Source of the DNA: Amnibacterium sp. CER49 | Lineage (GTDB): Bacteria > Actinomycetota > Actinomycetes > Actinomycetales > Microbacteriaceae | Assembly: GCF_029846255.1 (NCBI RefSeq) | Contig: NZ_JARVWQ010000002.1 | Coordinates: 558,001 to 622,000 of the forward strand | Reading direction: 5' to 3' | DNA length: 64,000 nucleotides | Part shown: one piece after another, positions 10,342 to 17,584 of the stretch | Layout of the letters: each line of letters begins with the position of its first letter | How positions within the stretch are numbered: position 1 is the stretch's first letter | Position numbers and translations under genes: made by a program | Notes under the pieces: model-generated | Databases searched by the model: none | What the model saw: only the letters and a program-made list of their open reading frames with translations | What the model was told of the DNA's origin: nothing

Positions 10342-10364
10342 TCGAACATGTCTTCGAGTACCGT
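10342..10364 (+). promoter_or_regulatory. Candidate LexA/SOS box plus -10 for the small gene at 10373
   Basis: TCGAACATGTCTTCGA (10342-10357) matches the actinobacterial/Gram-positive LexA pattern TCGAAC-N4-GTTCGA at all but one defined position. It abuts the -10-like TACCGT (10359-10364), which lies 8 nt before the GTG at 10373, suggesting a leaderless transcript. Only the sequence match is seen; LexA binding is inferred. Confidence 0.45.
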
Positions 10365-10372
10365 TGCGATCC

Positions 10373-10666
10373 GTGGTGGAGTGGCATCCGCGTCGCCTCG
10401 CGCGGCCCGTCGAGTGGCTGCTCGCGGTGCCCGGTCACGCCGAGCCCGTCGCGGTCATCCGCCGGCTGCGCATCGCGGGGCGCACCTGCTTCCGGGCGGT
10501 CACCTGGGCGCCGACCTCCGCCGGCCGCGAGCTGATCGGCTACTACCCCGACGGCGACGCGGCCGCCGTGGCGGCGTGGAAGCGCTACCTCGAGCAGAAC
10601 GAGGGCCGCCACGAGCGGGCGAGTCGCACGCACGGCGGGACGGACCGCGGGAGCCCCGGACGCTGA
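10373..10666 (+). CDS. Small hypothetical protein (~97 residues), possibly SOS-controlled
   Basis: An unrecognised basic soluble protein starting at the GTG at 10373 (a second GTG follows at 10376). The first 75 residues look ordered (EWLLAVPGHAEPVAVIRRL, AVTWAPTSAGRELIGYYP, AAVAAWKRYLE); the last 20 are Arg/Gly-rich and probably disordered. No Shine-Dalgarno sequence is present, but a -10-like hexamer 8 nt upstream suggests leaderless expression. The longer frame opening at 10190 overlaps the YdeI-like gene and is not believed. It is divergent from that gene. Confidence 0.55.
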   Translation: MVEWHPRRLARPVEWLLAVPGHAEPVAVIRRLRIAGRTCFRAVTWAPTSAGRELIGYYPDGDAAAVAAWKRYLEQNEGRHERASRTHGGTDRGSPGR

Positions 10667-10687
10667 GACCGACGCACGGGCGACGTC

Positions 10688-11008
10688 CTAGCGGCGCCGC
10701 GCGCGACGGCGACGCCACGAGAACCAGGCGGGCACCAGCACGAGCAGCAGGGCGATCGCGGCGATGCCGCCCTTCAGCGTGATCACGAGCGTCACGAAGC
10801 CCGCGACGAAGACGACGGCGACGATGCACGCGGTGAGCACCGCGGCCGGATCGGCCCGCTCGTGCGGCCGCACGGGCCTGGGCTTCGCCGTGCCGCTCCC
10901 GGTGAGCGTGGCGCCGGTCCAGCGTGTGCCGTCCCAGTAGTGCAGCCGGCCCGTGCGGTCGCCCGGGCGCGTGAACCAGCCGGGCGGCGGGGCGGTCGGG
11001 GCGGCGAT
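10688..11008 (-). CDS. DUF2510-domain membrane protein with apparent ATC start
   Basis: A 106-residue protein if translation starts at ATC (11006-11008). Residues ~8-35 show a DUF2510 motif (PGWFTRPGD ... LHYWDGTRWTG), then a linker, then two hydrophobic segments (VLTACIVAVVFVAGFVTLVI and IAAIALLLVLVPAWF) and an Arg-rich tail. The only canonical in-frame start is GTG at 10873, which would remove the DUF2510 domain completely. AGGAG lies 7 nt upstream of the ATC, so I prefer the rare start; a sequencing error is the alternative. DUF2510 usually sits at the very N-terminus of such proteins. Function is unknown. Confidence 0.6.
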   Translation of the reverse strand: MAAPTAPPPGWFTRPGDRTGRLHYWDGTRWTGATLTGSGTAKPRPVRPHERADPAAVLTACIVAVVFVAGFVTLVITLKGGIAAIALLLVLVPAWFSWRRRRARRR

Positions 11009-11066
11009 GACGGGACTCCTGGAGCGAGCGGCTGCCGGGACGGGCGCGCCGGGCGGTGCGGGCAGG

Positions 11067-11738
11067 CTATCCCAGCCCCGGCGCGTCGGGCGCCGTGGCC
11101 GCGTCGCGATCGGGACGCGCCGCGACCCGGCGGAGGACGACGCCGCCGAGCCACCACACGAGCACCGTCGTGGCGACCCCCTCGACGCCGCCGACGACGG
11201 TGTCCGTGAGCCAGTGCGCGGCGAGGACGGTGCGCGAGAGCGCCATCACCACGACGGCGCCCGCCGCCCACGGGAGAGCGCGGCGGCCGAGCAGCAGCAC
11301 GCAGGAGGTGGCGAGGACAGCGGCGAACGCGGTGTGGCCCGACGGGAACGACCCGTAGGGCCCGACGAACGCGACGACCGGCCCGGGCCGGTGCACGAGC
11401 GCTTTCGTGAGCATCACGACGCCCGCGTTCGCCGTCGACGCGGTGACGAGGCAGGCCGCCGGGGCGACACCGGCCCGCAGCAGCACCACGGCGGCGACCG
11501 CGGCGTCGAGGACCACCGACACGGGCGAGGCGCCGAGCGCCGCGAGCACGTCCGCGACCGCCACGACGGGCGGCACCCCCGCGGCGGCGGCGAGCGCGGC
11601 CCATCCCGCGTCGATCGCGAGGCCGGGCGACGAGGGCAGCGCCGCGACGCCGGCACCGGCGAGGCAGCACGCCCCGATCGTGCCGAGGGCGCCGAGCGCG
11701 ACAGCGGGCCGCACCCGACGGAGCCGACCCGACCGCAT
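11067..11738 (-). CDS. PAP2-superfamily membrane phosphatase
   Basis: A 223-residue integral membrane phosphatase of the type-2 phosphatidic acid phosphatase fold. All three active-site motifs are visible: KALVHRPGP (K-x6-RP), the PSGHT signature and SRTVLAAHWLTD (S-R-x5-H-x3-D). Several hydrophobic segments flank them. Likely substrates are lipid phosphates such as undecaprenyl or phosphatidyl phosphates (family knowledge; not decidable here). TAGGCT lies 6 nt before the ATG at 11738, suggesting a leaderless mRNA. It lies 58 bp upstream of the DUF2510 gene on the same strand. Confidence 0.88.
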   Translation of the reverse strand: MRSGRLRRVRPAVALGALGTIGACCLAGAGVAALPSSPGLAIDAGWAALAAAAGVPPVVAVADVLAALGASPVSVVLDAAVAAVVLLRAGVAPAACLVTASTANAGVVMLTKALVHRPGPVVAFVGPYGSFPSGHTAFAAVLATSCVLLLGRRALPWAAGAVVVMALSRTVLAAHWLTDTVVGGVEGVATTVLVWWLGGVVLRRVAARPDRDAATAPDAPGLG

Positions 11739-12401
11739 CGACGCAGCCTAACCGGACGCCCGCTGGACGCTTCGGGCACGGACCGGCCGCCGACACGCCG
11801 CTCGATCGCGATCGACGCCTCGAACTGGGGGTACGTGGATATGGGGACAGACAGATCGTTCTGTCCGCACTCCTGCTACCGTCTTCACCAGGCGGTACCC
11901 ATCGCCTCCGAAGTACCCGCTTCGGCGAATACAACCGCACCGCCGGCACTTCCCCCCGGCCGGTGGTGCCGGGTGGCGCGCACCTCCCCCCGAGCGCGCC
12001 GCTCGAACAGCGACGCCGGCCGCAGGACTCCCCCCAGCCGCGGCCGGCGTCGCTCCTCCCCCACGGACTCCCCTCGGTCCGCCCCCCAGAGCTCCCCCGG
12101 CTCACGCGCAAGGGCTCCCCCGGCCCCTCCCCCTCGGGCTCCCCGGACCCGTGCGCTCGCTGCTCCGCGACCGGCTCGTCCGGCCGCGCAGGCAGGCCGG
12201 CGCGGAGCGGGCGCGCCCTTCGTGCCGCGCGCGGGCGGGGGGGGACGACCGTGCCGCCGGGGCGAACCCGCATCGTCCGGTCTCGTCTGCTGCGGCGTCG
12301 TCGGGGCGGCCGGCTGCGTCGTCGTCGCACCCTTCCGATTGGCGAGCGGCACGGTGCTACGGTCCGTTCCGCCCGCTCCGGCGACCCGCGAGGAGGACCG
12401 C
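11739..12401. other. 663-bp gene-free stretch with C-runs and small palindromes
   Basis: No convincing gene on either strand; the open frames are compositionally biased shadows. Part 1 (11826-11950) is relatively AT-rich and carries an operator-like palindrome at 11845-11866 (GGACAGA ... TCTGTCC) and a small hairpin CCGAAG-TACCCG-CTTCGG at 11908-11925. Part 2 (11952-12150) carries runs of four to six C roughly every 10-40 nt, i.e. G-runs on the minus strand, often in GGGGGAG contexts. The last ~60 nt should hold the promoter of the hydrolase at 12402. It may be decayed coding DNA (inference). Confidence 0.5.
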
Positions 12402-13232
12402 GTGCAGCGCTTCACCACCTCCGACGGCGTGCGCCTCGCCTACGACGACGAGGGCTCGGGGCACCCGGTGGTGCTCGTCAACGGCTACTGCGCACCGGCC
12501 AGCGCCTGGGTGCTCACCCGCGACGCGCTGCTCGCGGCCGGCTACCGGGTGATCGCGTTCGACCGGCGCGCGCACGGGGAATCCGAGACGCCCATGTTCG
12601 GGCAGCGGATGGCGCGGCACGGCCGCGACCTCGCCGAGCTGCTGGACGTGCTCGGCGAGCCGTCGGTCACGCTGGTGGGCGCCTCGATGGGCGGCAACGT
12701 GATCTGGGCGTACGTCGACCAGCAGGGCACGGACCGACTGGCCGGCGTCGTGGTCGTCGACCAGACGCCACGGATGCTGAACACGGCCGACTGGCCGTAC
12801 GGGTTCTACGGGTTCGACGAGCGCAACGCCTACGTCTTCGCGACGGGGGTGCCCGCCACCGGCCGGGGGCGGCCGGCCGAGCTGTCGGCGCCGGCGATCG
12901 CGCGGCTCGTCGAGCGGCTCGGCGGCCCACCGCGGTACCGGCAGGGGTCCGCGCCCGAGACGGCCGGGCTGCTCGTCGACCACTCGCTGCAGGACTGGCG
13001 CGACGTCGCGGAGCGCGCGGCGTGCCCGGTGCTCATGGTGGCCGGGCGGGACAGCCAGCTCTGGCCGTGCGAGCACGCCGCGGCCGCCATCGCGGGCAAC
13101 CCGCGTGGCCGCGCCATCGTGATCGACGACTGCGGGCACGCCGTCAACATCGACCGGCCCGACCGGCTGAACGAGGAGCTGCTCCGGTTCCTCGCCGAGG
13201 TCGCGCCGGGCGGGGCCGACCGGGGCGCCTAG
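12402..13232 (+). CDS. Alpha/beta-fold hydrolase
   Basis: A 276-residue soluble hydrolase. The N-terminal strands and oxyanion region (VVLVNGYCAPASAW), the nucleophile elbow GASMGG (Ser near residue 97), an acidic residue after a late strand (MVAGRDSQLWP) and the catalytic His in CGHAVNIDRP fit the triad order. The GTG at 12402 is preceded by GCGAGGAGGACCGC, a strong ribosome-binding site. The much longer in-frame ORF from 10953 crosses other genes and is rejected. Esterase, haloperoxidase-like or epoxide hydrolase activities are all possible. Its stop overlaps that of the convergent PRC-barrel-like gene. Confidence 0.88.
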   Translation: MQRFTTSDGVRLAYDDEGSGHPVVLVNGYCAPASAWVLTRDALLAAGYRVIAFDRRAHGESETPMFGQRMARHGRDLAELLDVLGEPSVTLVGASMGGNVIWAYVDQQGTDRLAGVVVVDQTPRMLNTADWPYGFYGFDERNAYVFATGVPATGRGRPAELSAPAIARLVERLGGPPRYRQGSAPETAGLLVDHSLQDWRDVAERAACPVLMVAGRDSQLWPCEHAAAAIAGNPRGRAIVIDDCGHAVNIDRPDRLNEELLRFLAEVAPGGADRGA

Positions 13233-13552
13233 AGCAGCGGGCCGCCGCCTTCGGCGTCCGCCGGGTCGACCTTCACGACCGGCGCGCCGTCCGGCTCCGG
13301 CAGGTGGTCCGCCGCGTCGTCGCCGAGGTCCGTCTCCACGCGGGCCGTGGTGATCGCACCGACGTGGTCCGCGGCGACGAATCGACGCCCTCGCGCCGTC
13401 TCGACCACGATGCCGGTGAAGATGTCGAGCCCGTCGTCCTGGACGACGGTCGCCACCCGTCCGAGCTCGGCACCGCCCGACGAGAGGACGGGGACTCCCG
13501 CCTCGAGGGCGAGGTAGGAGATCGGTCGTTCGCCGCTCGTGTCAGCGCTCAT
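13229..13552 (-). CDS. PRC-barrel-like small protein
   Basis: A 107-residue soluble acidic protein. Residues ~10-75 follow the PRC-barrel pattern of short beta strands (LEAGVPVLSSGGAELGRV, IFTGIVVETARGRRFVAADHV). The C-terminus is acidic and Gly-rich. GAGGAGCCC precedes the ATG at 13552, which fixes the start; the longer ORF to 13630 is not needed. In actinobacteria such proteins are often stress-associated, but nothing here shows that. Convergent overlap with the hydrolase gene is 3 bp. Confidence 0.7.
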   Translation of the reverse strand: MSADTSGERPISYLALEAGVPVLSSGGAELGRVATVVQDDGLDIFTGIVVETARGRRFVAADHVGAITTARVETDLGDDAADHLPEPDGAPVVKVDPADAEGGGPLL

Positions 13553-13639
13553 GGGCTCCTCGATCCGGATGGGGTCCGGCGAGGCTAGCCCCTTCGGCCC
13601 GGCGCCGCCTCGACGAGCGACAGGCGGCACGTACCGAGG

Positions 13640-13738
13640 TCAGGCCGCGTCGCGATGGCCGTGCGCGTTCGCGCAGCTGTCGCAGTTGTGGCCGCAGGAG
13701 CAGCCGGGGGTCGAGCAGGAGTGGCGGCAGTGACACAT
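13640..13738 (-). CDS. Metallothionein-like 32-residue Cys/His-rich protein
   Basis: A tiny gene too short for routine gene callers. The product has 32 residues with seven Cys (2, 4, 8, 13, 15, 19, 22) and five His (3, 6, 17, 26, 28), arranged as MCHC, a central CSC and a CDSC pair, followed by a His-containing tail. This density of thiols and imidazoles is what metal-binding metallothionein-type peptides show. GAGG lies at good distance before the ATG at 13738. A promoter with TTGTGC-N16-TACGCT sits at 13816-13789, giving a short 5' leader. It matches no named family I can recognise (it is unlike MymT or SmtA), so metal binding (Zn/Cu) is inference. It may instead be a small zinc-ribbon-like peptide. 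Confidence 0.72.
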   Translation of the reverse strand: MCHCRHSCSTPGCSCGHNCDSCANAHGHRDAA

Positions 13739-13788
13739 GGGAGTTCCTCGGAGGGGCCTGATGCTGCGGCGTGATCAGGGAGGTCGCG

Positions 13789-13816
13789 AGCGTAGCGCCG
13801 GCCCTGCACGGCACAA
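13789..13816 (-). promoter_or_regulatory. Candidate promoter of the metallothionein-like gene
   Basis: Read on the minus strand: TTGTGC (13816-13811), 16 nt, TACGCT (13794-13789). The predicted start lies about 45 nt before the ATG at 13738. The -10 hexamer is the same TACGCT as at other promoters in this window. Confidence 0.5.
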
Positions 13817-14024
13817 CGGTCCGACACGGCGCGCCGCCGCGCGGCGATTGTCCACTCGGGCCATTGCGCCCGAGCCCTCCAGCTCGGGCGGCCAGGCGGC
13901 ACGCTACGCGGGGCGCACGGGCGCGATCCGAGGGGCACGCCCCGCCGCCGTCGAGGGGACCGAAGGACCCTGGCGGCGGCGGCGGGAGAAGGGCAGGATC
14001 CGCGCCGGGAGCGGGGCGATCGTG

Positions 14025-14231
14025 ATGGCGATGCACATACACCTGCCGCACGTGCCGCAGCGCACGCGTCCGGAGGTGCTGGCGACGGTCGAGGTCGCGC
14101 TCGTGGGCGCGCTGCTCGTCGGCGCCCTCGTCGGGCTCGCGACAGCCGCGGCGGCGCGGTCCGGCGGCATGCCCGGCGACACAGCCCCCGTGCCGGTGCC
14201 GCAGCCCGCGCCCGTGGCGGTGCTGCGCTGA
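14025..14231 (+). CDS. Small hypothetical membrane protein (68 residues)
   Basis: Not a recognised family. A short polar, His-containing N-terminus (MAMHIHLPH) is followed by one strong hydrophobic helix (VEVALVGALLVGALVGLATA, residues ~21-40) and a Pro-rich tail (VPVPQPAPV). A purine-rich GGGAGCGGGG lies upstream; starts at GTG 14022, ATG 14025 or ATG 14031 are all possible. The bulk of the longer frame from 13737 is compositionally unlike protein. It may be a small envelope protein; existence is moderately supported. Confidence 0.5.
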   Translation: MAMHIHLPHVPQRTRPEVLATVEVALVGALLVGALVGLATAAAARSGGMPGDTAPVPVPQPAPVAVLR

Positions 14232-14251
14232 ACCGGCGTGGTGGGTGAGAT

Positions 14252-14413
14252 CTAGAGCGAGACGATCGGCGGGACGCCGAAGCCGTGCGGCGGCTCGGCA
14301 TCGGCCCGCCGCGCGCTGTCGGCCGTGGCGGTGGGGTCGAACAGCTCGTTCGTCTGGTCGAAGACGTGGATCCGCTCGTCGTCGGACCGGCCTGGGCTCA
14401 CGTTCCAGCGCAT
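14252..14413 (-). CDS. Small hypothetical protein (53 residues)
   Basis: A soluble acidic/polar peptide beginning MRWNVSPGRSDDER and containing IHVFDQTNELFDPTATAD, ending PPIVSL. GAAGGAGCGCGGC directly precedes the ATG at 14413, which separates this start from the longer ORF running into the tandem repeat. Biased neither toward Arg nor Ala as shadow frames are, so I think it is real. Function unknown. Confidence 0.55.
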   Translation of the reverse strand: MRWNVSPGRSDDERIHVFDQTNELFDPTATADSARRADAEPPHGFGVPPIVSL

Positions 14414-14827
14414 GCCGCGCTCCTTCCGGGCGGGGCCGCACCGTCGCGGCCCGCTCGCGCACAGTGTGGCGCGCGGGGGCGCCGGGTGGAAGACCCCTGG
14501 ACGCCCGGACCGTGAGGACCGTGGTGCTCGGCGGCCGCGCCCGGTGCTCGGAGTTGGAGGGCACCGGCACCGCCTGGAGGGCGACCGTGACGACGACGCC
14601 GGGCCGGAGCACCAGGCACCAGGCACCAGGCACCAGGCACCAGGCACCAGACACCAGGCACCCGGCACCCGGCACCCGGCACGAGCGTCCAGGTCGAGCC
14701 GAGCCCCGACACCCGAACTGGGGCGCGCGTCGGGGGTGACACGAGGAGTTCACTGGCGCTAGTTGAACCGGTCACCCAGCCGGTCGGCGCTCCCCGGCGC
14801 CGTCCCCTCCCCAAGGACACGATCCCC
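14414..14827. other. 414-bp gene-free stretch holding a heptanucleotide repeat
   Basis: No convincing gene on either strand. It contains the tandem array at 14610-14679 and, near its right end, the promoter region of the secreted-protein gene. Long minus-strand frames across it are produced by the repeat itself (repeating Cys-Leu-Val-Pro-Gly-Ala-Trp). Confidence 0.6.
14610..14679. repeat. Tandem repeat, ten copies of a 7-bp unit (CACCAGG/CACCCGG)
   Basis: Units in order: five CACCAGG, one CACCAGA, one CACCAGG, three CACCCGG, with no interruption (70 bp). The unit length is not a multiple of three. It lies between the 53-residue gene and the secreted-protein gene, about 150 bp upstream of the latter's start. 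Confidence 0.95.
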
Positions 14828-15394
14828 ATGCCCATGCGCTCCCGCGCTGTCGCCGTGCTCGGCGCTCTCGCCCTCTCCACCGTCGCCGTCGTGGCGACCG
14901 CGGCTCCCGCCTCGGCCGCGACCGTCGACGGCAAGGTCTCGTTCTGCCACGCCACCGGCAGCGCGAAGAACCCGTACCTGACCCTGAAGGTCAGCTCGTC
15001 GGCGACCAATGCCTGGTCGTACACGAACGGCACCCACAAGAACGACCTCGGCACCGTCGGTGCGGCAGCTGCCGGCAACACGCCCACCATCTCGGACACG
15101 TCGGGCCTGCCCACGTACTGCATCCCGAACGGCGATGCCACCACGACGCCCTCCAACGGCACCGGTGGCAGCGCGGGCACCACGGACGCGAACCCGTCGA
15201 CCAGCATCGTCGGCACGACGGACGGGGGCACCACGACCACCCCGACGGGCACGACCGGTGGCACCACTGGCGGTACCACGGCCGTGACGGACGGCACGGC
15301 CGGCCCGAGCGCCGGAATCGGCGGCACGGTCTGCACCGTCGTGTACGTCGACCCCACGACCAGCACGAGCACCTGCGCCAACGTGGCGCAGTAG
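14828..15394 (+). CDS. Secreted Thr/Gly-rich protein
   Basis: A 188-residue exported protein. The Sec signal peptide has basic N-terminal residues, a hydrophobic core and an ASA-A cleavage site near residue 31. The mature part starts with a compact segment VSFCHATGSAKNPYLTLKV that resembles the C-H-x-T-x-S-x-x-N-P-Y motif of actinobacterial surface proteins. A Thr/Gly/Ser-rich, repeat-like, probably disordered region follows, then a C-terminal pair of Cys (VCTVVYVD ... STCANVAQ) that could form a disulfide. No sortase motif or membrane anchor is seen. Role unknown; a cell-surface or extracellular protein is likely. Confidence 0.8.
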   Translation: MPMRSRAVAVLGALALSTVAVVATAAPASAATVDGKVSFCHATGSAKNPYLTLKVSSSATNAWSYTNGTHKNDLGTVGAAAAGNTPTISDTSGLPTYCIPNGDATTTPSNGTGGSAGTTDANPSTSIVGTTDGGTTTTPTGTTGGTTGGTTAVTDGTAGPSAGIGGTVCTVVYVDPTTSTSTCANVAQ

Positions 15395-15411
15395 GCCTCG
15401 CGGCAGCATCC

Positions 15412-15448
15412 GGCGCCCCGGCCCTCGCACCTGCGAGGCCGGGGCGCC
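15412..15448 (+). terminator. Strong hairpin terminator after the secreted-protein gene
   Basis: The arm GGCGCCCCGGCC-C-TCGCA pairs with TGCGAGGCCGGGGCGCC (17 bp with one bulged C, 2-nt loop), starting 18 nt after the stop at 15394. Confidence 0.85.
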
Positions 15449-15522
15449 GTCGTCTCCGCTTCCGCTCGGGCCTCGTCGCCCAGGTTCCGCGTCCCCGCCC
15501 GCGGTTCAATCGAACGGCGCGA

Positions 15523-15554
15523 TGCGAGGGGGACGCGCTCGTCCCCGTCTCGCA
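15523..15554 (+). other. Hairpin in the upstream region of the GH42 gene
   Basis: TGCGAG and GGGGAC pair with GTCCCC and CTCGCA (12 bp, 2-nt bulge, 6-nt loop), ending 58 nt before the GTG at 15612. If transcribed it would be a leader attenuator; it could equally be a second terminator for upstream reading. Confidence 0.4.
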
Positions 15555-15611
15555 GAGGACCGCGGGGCGCCGAACACGCGGCGCTGCGAGCAGCACGACG
15601 AAGGGAACGAC

Positions 15612-17573
15612 GTGGACCGGCTCTGGTACGGCGGCGACTACAACCCCGAGCAGTGGCCCGCGGAGGTGTGGGACGAGGACGTCCGCCTCATGCAGCGGGC
15701 GGGCGTCACCATCGCGACGGTCGGCGTCTTCTCGTGGGCCACGCTGGAGCCGCAGGACGGCCGCTTCGAGTTCGGCTGGCTCGACGACGTGCTCGACCGC
15801 CTCCATGCCGGCGGCATCCGCGTCGACCTCGCCACCGCGACGGCGTCACCGCCGCCGTGGCTCGTGCACGAGCACCCCGACGTCCTCCCCGTCACCGAGG
15901 ACGGCGTGGTGCTCTCGGTCGGGTCGCGGCAGCACTACTCCCCCAGCTCGGCGACCTACCGGCGCTACGCGGACCGGCTCGTGCGCGCCGTGGCGGAGCG
16001 CTACCGGAGCCACCCGGCGCTCGAGGCGTGGCACGTGAACAACGAGCTCGGCTGCCACGTGCACCGCGACTACTCCGACGAGTCCGCTGCCGCCTTCCGC
16101 CGCTGGCTCGAGCACCGCTACGGCGACGTGGCGACCCTGAACGAGGCGTGGGGCACGGCGTTCTGGTCGCAGGCGTACTCGTCGTTCGACGAGATCCGTC
16201 CACCGCGCACCGCGCCGACGTTCCGCAACCCGACGCAGCTGCTCGACTTCGACCGCTTCTCGTCGGACGCGTGGCTCGAGGTGTACCGGGCGGAGACGGC
16301 GATCCTCCGCGAGGTCTCGCCCGGCGTGCCGATCACCACCAACCTCATGGGCTTCTTCAAGCCGCTCGACTACTGGCGGCACGCCGCGCTGCTCGACTTC
16401 GTCTCGGACGACCACTACGTGGACCCCGCCGACCCGGCGGCGCCGGTGATCGCGGCGATGACCCGCGACCTCATGCGGTCCCTCGGCGGCGGCAAGCCCT
16501 GGATCCTGATGGAGCAGTCGACGAGCGCCGTGAACTGGCGCCGCCGCAACGCGCCGAAGCCTCCCGGCATGTACCGCGCGCTCAGCCTGCAGGCCGTCGC
16601 GCGCGGCGCGGACGGCGTCATGCAGTTCCAGTGGCGGCAGTCCCGCGCCGGAGCGGAGAAGTTCCACTCGGCGATGCTGCCGCACGGCGGCGAGGACACC
16701 CGGATCTTCCGCGAGACCGTGGCGCTCGGGCAGGAGCTCGCTGGGCTGTCGGACCTCGTCGGCACCCGGCTGACGGCACCGGTCGCGATCGTGCTCGACT
16801 GGGACAGCTGGTGGGCGCTCGAGCAGGCGGCCACGCCGGCCGAGCTGTCGTACCAGCGGCTGCTGCTGCGCTGGTACCGCGAGCTGTGGCGGCGTGGGGT
16901 GCTCGTCGACTTCGTCCGGCCGGACGGCGACGTCGAGGGCTACCGCGTCGTGATCGCGGCGGGCACGCAGGTGCTGCCGCAGGCGGCGCAGGACCGGCTC
17001 GCAGGCTATGTGCGCGGGGGCGGCACCCTCGTCGTCGGCTACCAGACGGCCATCCTCGACGAGCACCTGCACGTGCTGCTCGGCGGCTACCTCGGCGCGC
17101 TCCGGGACGTGCTCGGGATCCGCATCGAGGAGTTCGCGCCGCCCGCGGAGCCGTCCGTCACGGGCGGCCCGGTGCCGGCGCTCGAGCTCGCCGGGCTCGC
17201 TGCCGGGTCCGCGCAGGAGTGGGGCGAGGTCGTCCGGGTCGCGGGCGCCGAGGTCCTCAGCACGTTCGCCGGCGGCATGCTCGACGGCCTGCCTGCGATC
17301 ACCCGTAACGGCTCCGGCGCCGGCGCGGCCTGGTACGTCGCCACGGCGCCGGACGACCTCGGGGCCGTGGTCGACCGGGTGCTCGCGGAGGCGGGTGTCG
17401 AGCCGGGCGTGCCCGAGACGCCCGACGGGGTGGAAGCGGTACGACGCGGCGACCGGCTGTTCCTGCTGAACCACACGGACCACGAGGTCGAGGCGGCGGG
17501 GACCCGGCTCGAGCCCCACGGATCCGCCGTCCTTCCGACGGGAGCGACGGCCGACGACGGACGAGCGGACTGA
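15612..17573 (+). CDS. Beta-galactosidase, glycoside hydrolase family 42
   Basis: A 653-residue cytosolic glycosidase (no signal peptide) that hydrolyses terminal beta-galactosides or related beta-linked sugars. The N-terminal (beta/alpha)8 domain begins WYGGDYNPEQWP. The acid/base Glu is in WHVNNELG (~144) and the nucleophile in LMEQSTSAVNW (~301). The trimerisation domain (GTLVVGYQTAILDEH region) and a small C-terminal beta domain (FLLNHTDHEVE) follow. GTG at 15612 is preferred over the ORF start at 15522 because GAAGGGAACGAC precedes it and the conserved N-terminus starts there. The next gene starts 11 bp after its stop, forming an operon. The natural substrate may be plant galacto- or arabino-oligosaccharides (inference). 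Confidence 0.93.
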   Translation: MDRLWYGGDYNPEQWPAEVWDEDVRLMQRAGVTIATVGVFSWATLEPQDGRFEFGWLDDVLDRLHAGGIRVDLATATASPPPWLVHEHPDVLPVTEDGVVLSVGSRQHYSPSSATYRRYADRLVRAVAERYRSHPALEAWHVNNELGCHVHRDYSDESAAAFRRWLEHRYGDVATLNEAWGTAFWSQAYSSFDEIRPPRTAPTFRNPTQLLDFDRFSSDAWLEVYRAETAILREVSPGVPITTNLMGFFKPLDYWRHAALLDFVSDDHYVDPADPAAPVIAAMTRDLMRSLGGGKPWILMEQSTSAVNWRRRNAPKPPGMYRALSLQAVARGADGVMQFQWRQSRAGAEKFHSAMLPHGGEDTRIFRETVALGQELAGLSDLVGTRLTAPVAIVLDWDSWWALEQAATPAELSYQRLLLRWYRELWRRGVLVDFVRPDGDVEGYRVVIAAGTQVLPQAAQDRLAGYVRGGGTLVVGYQTAILDEHLHVLLGGYLGALRDVLGIRIEEFAPPAEPSVTGGPVPALELAGLAAGSAQEWGEVVRVAGAEVLSTFAGGMLDGLPAITRNGSGAGAAWYVATAPDDLGAVVDRVLAEAGVEPGVPETPDGVEAVRRGDRLFLLNHTDHEVEAAGTRLEPHGSAVLPTGATADDGRAD

Positions 17574-17584
17574 AGGGAAGCCAC

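Noticed and set aside
11885-12418. 177-residue minus-strand frame in the gene-free stretch
   Set aside because: Composition follows the G-runs, there are no family motifs, and it overlaps the hydrolase start and its ribosome-binding site.
14252-14668. 138-residue minus-strand frame through the tandem repeat
   Set aside because: Most of it is the repeat read as Gly-Ala-Trp-Cys-Leu-Val-Pro; only the last 53 codons have a proper start signal.
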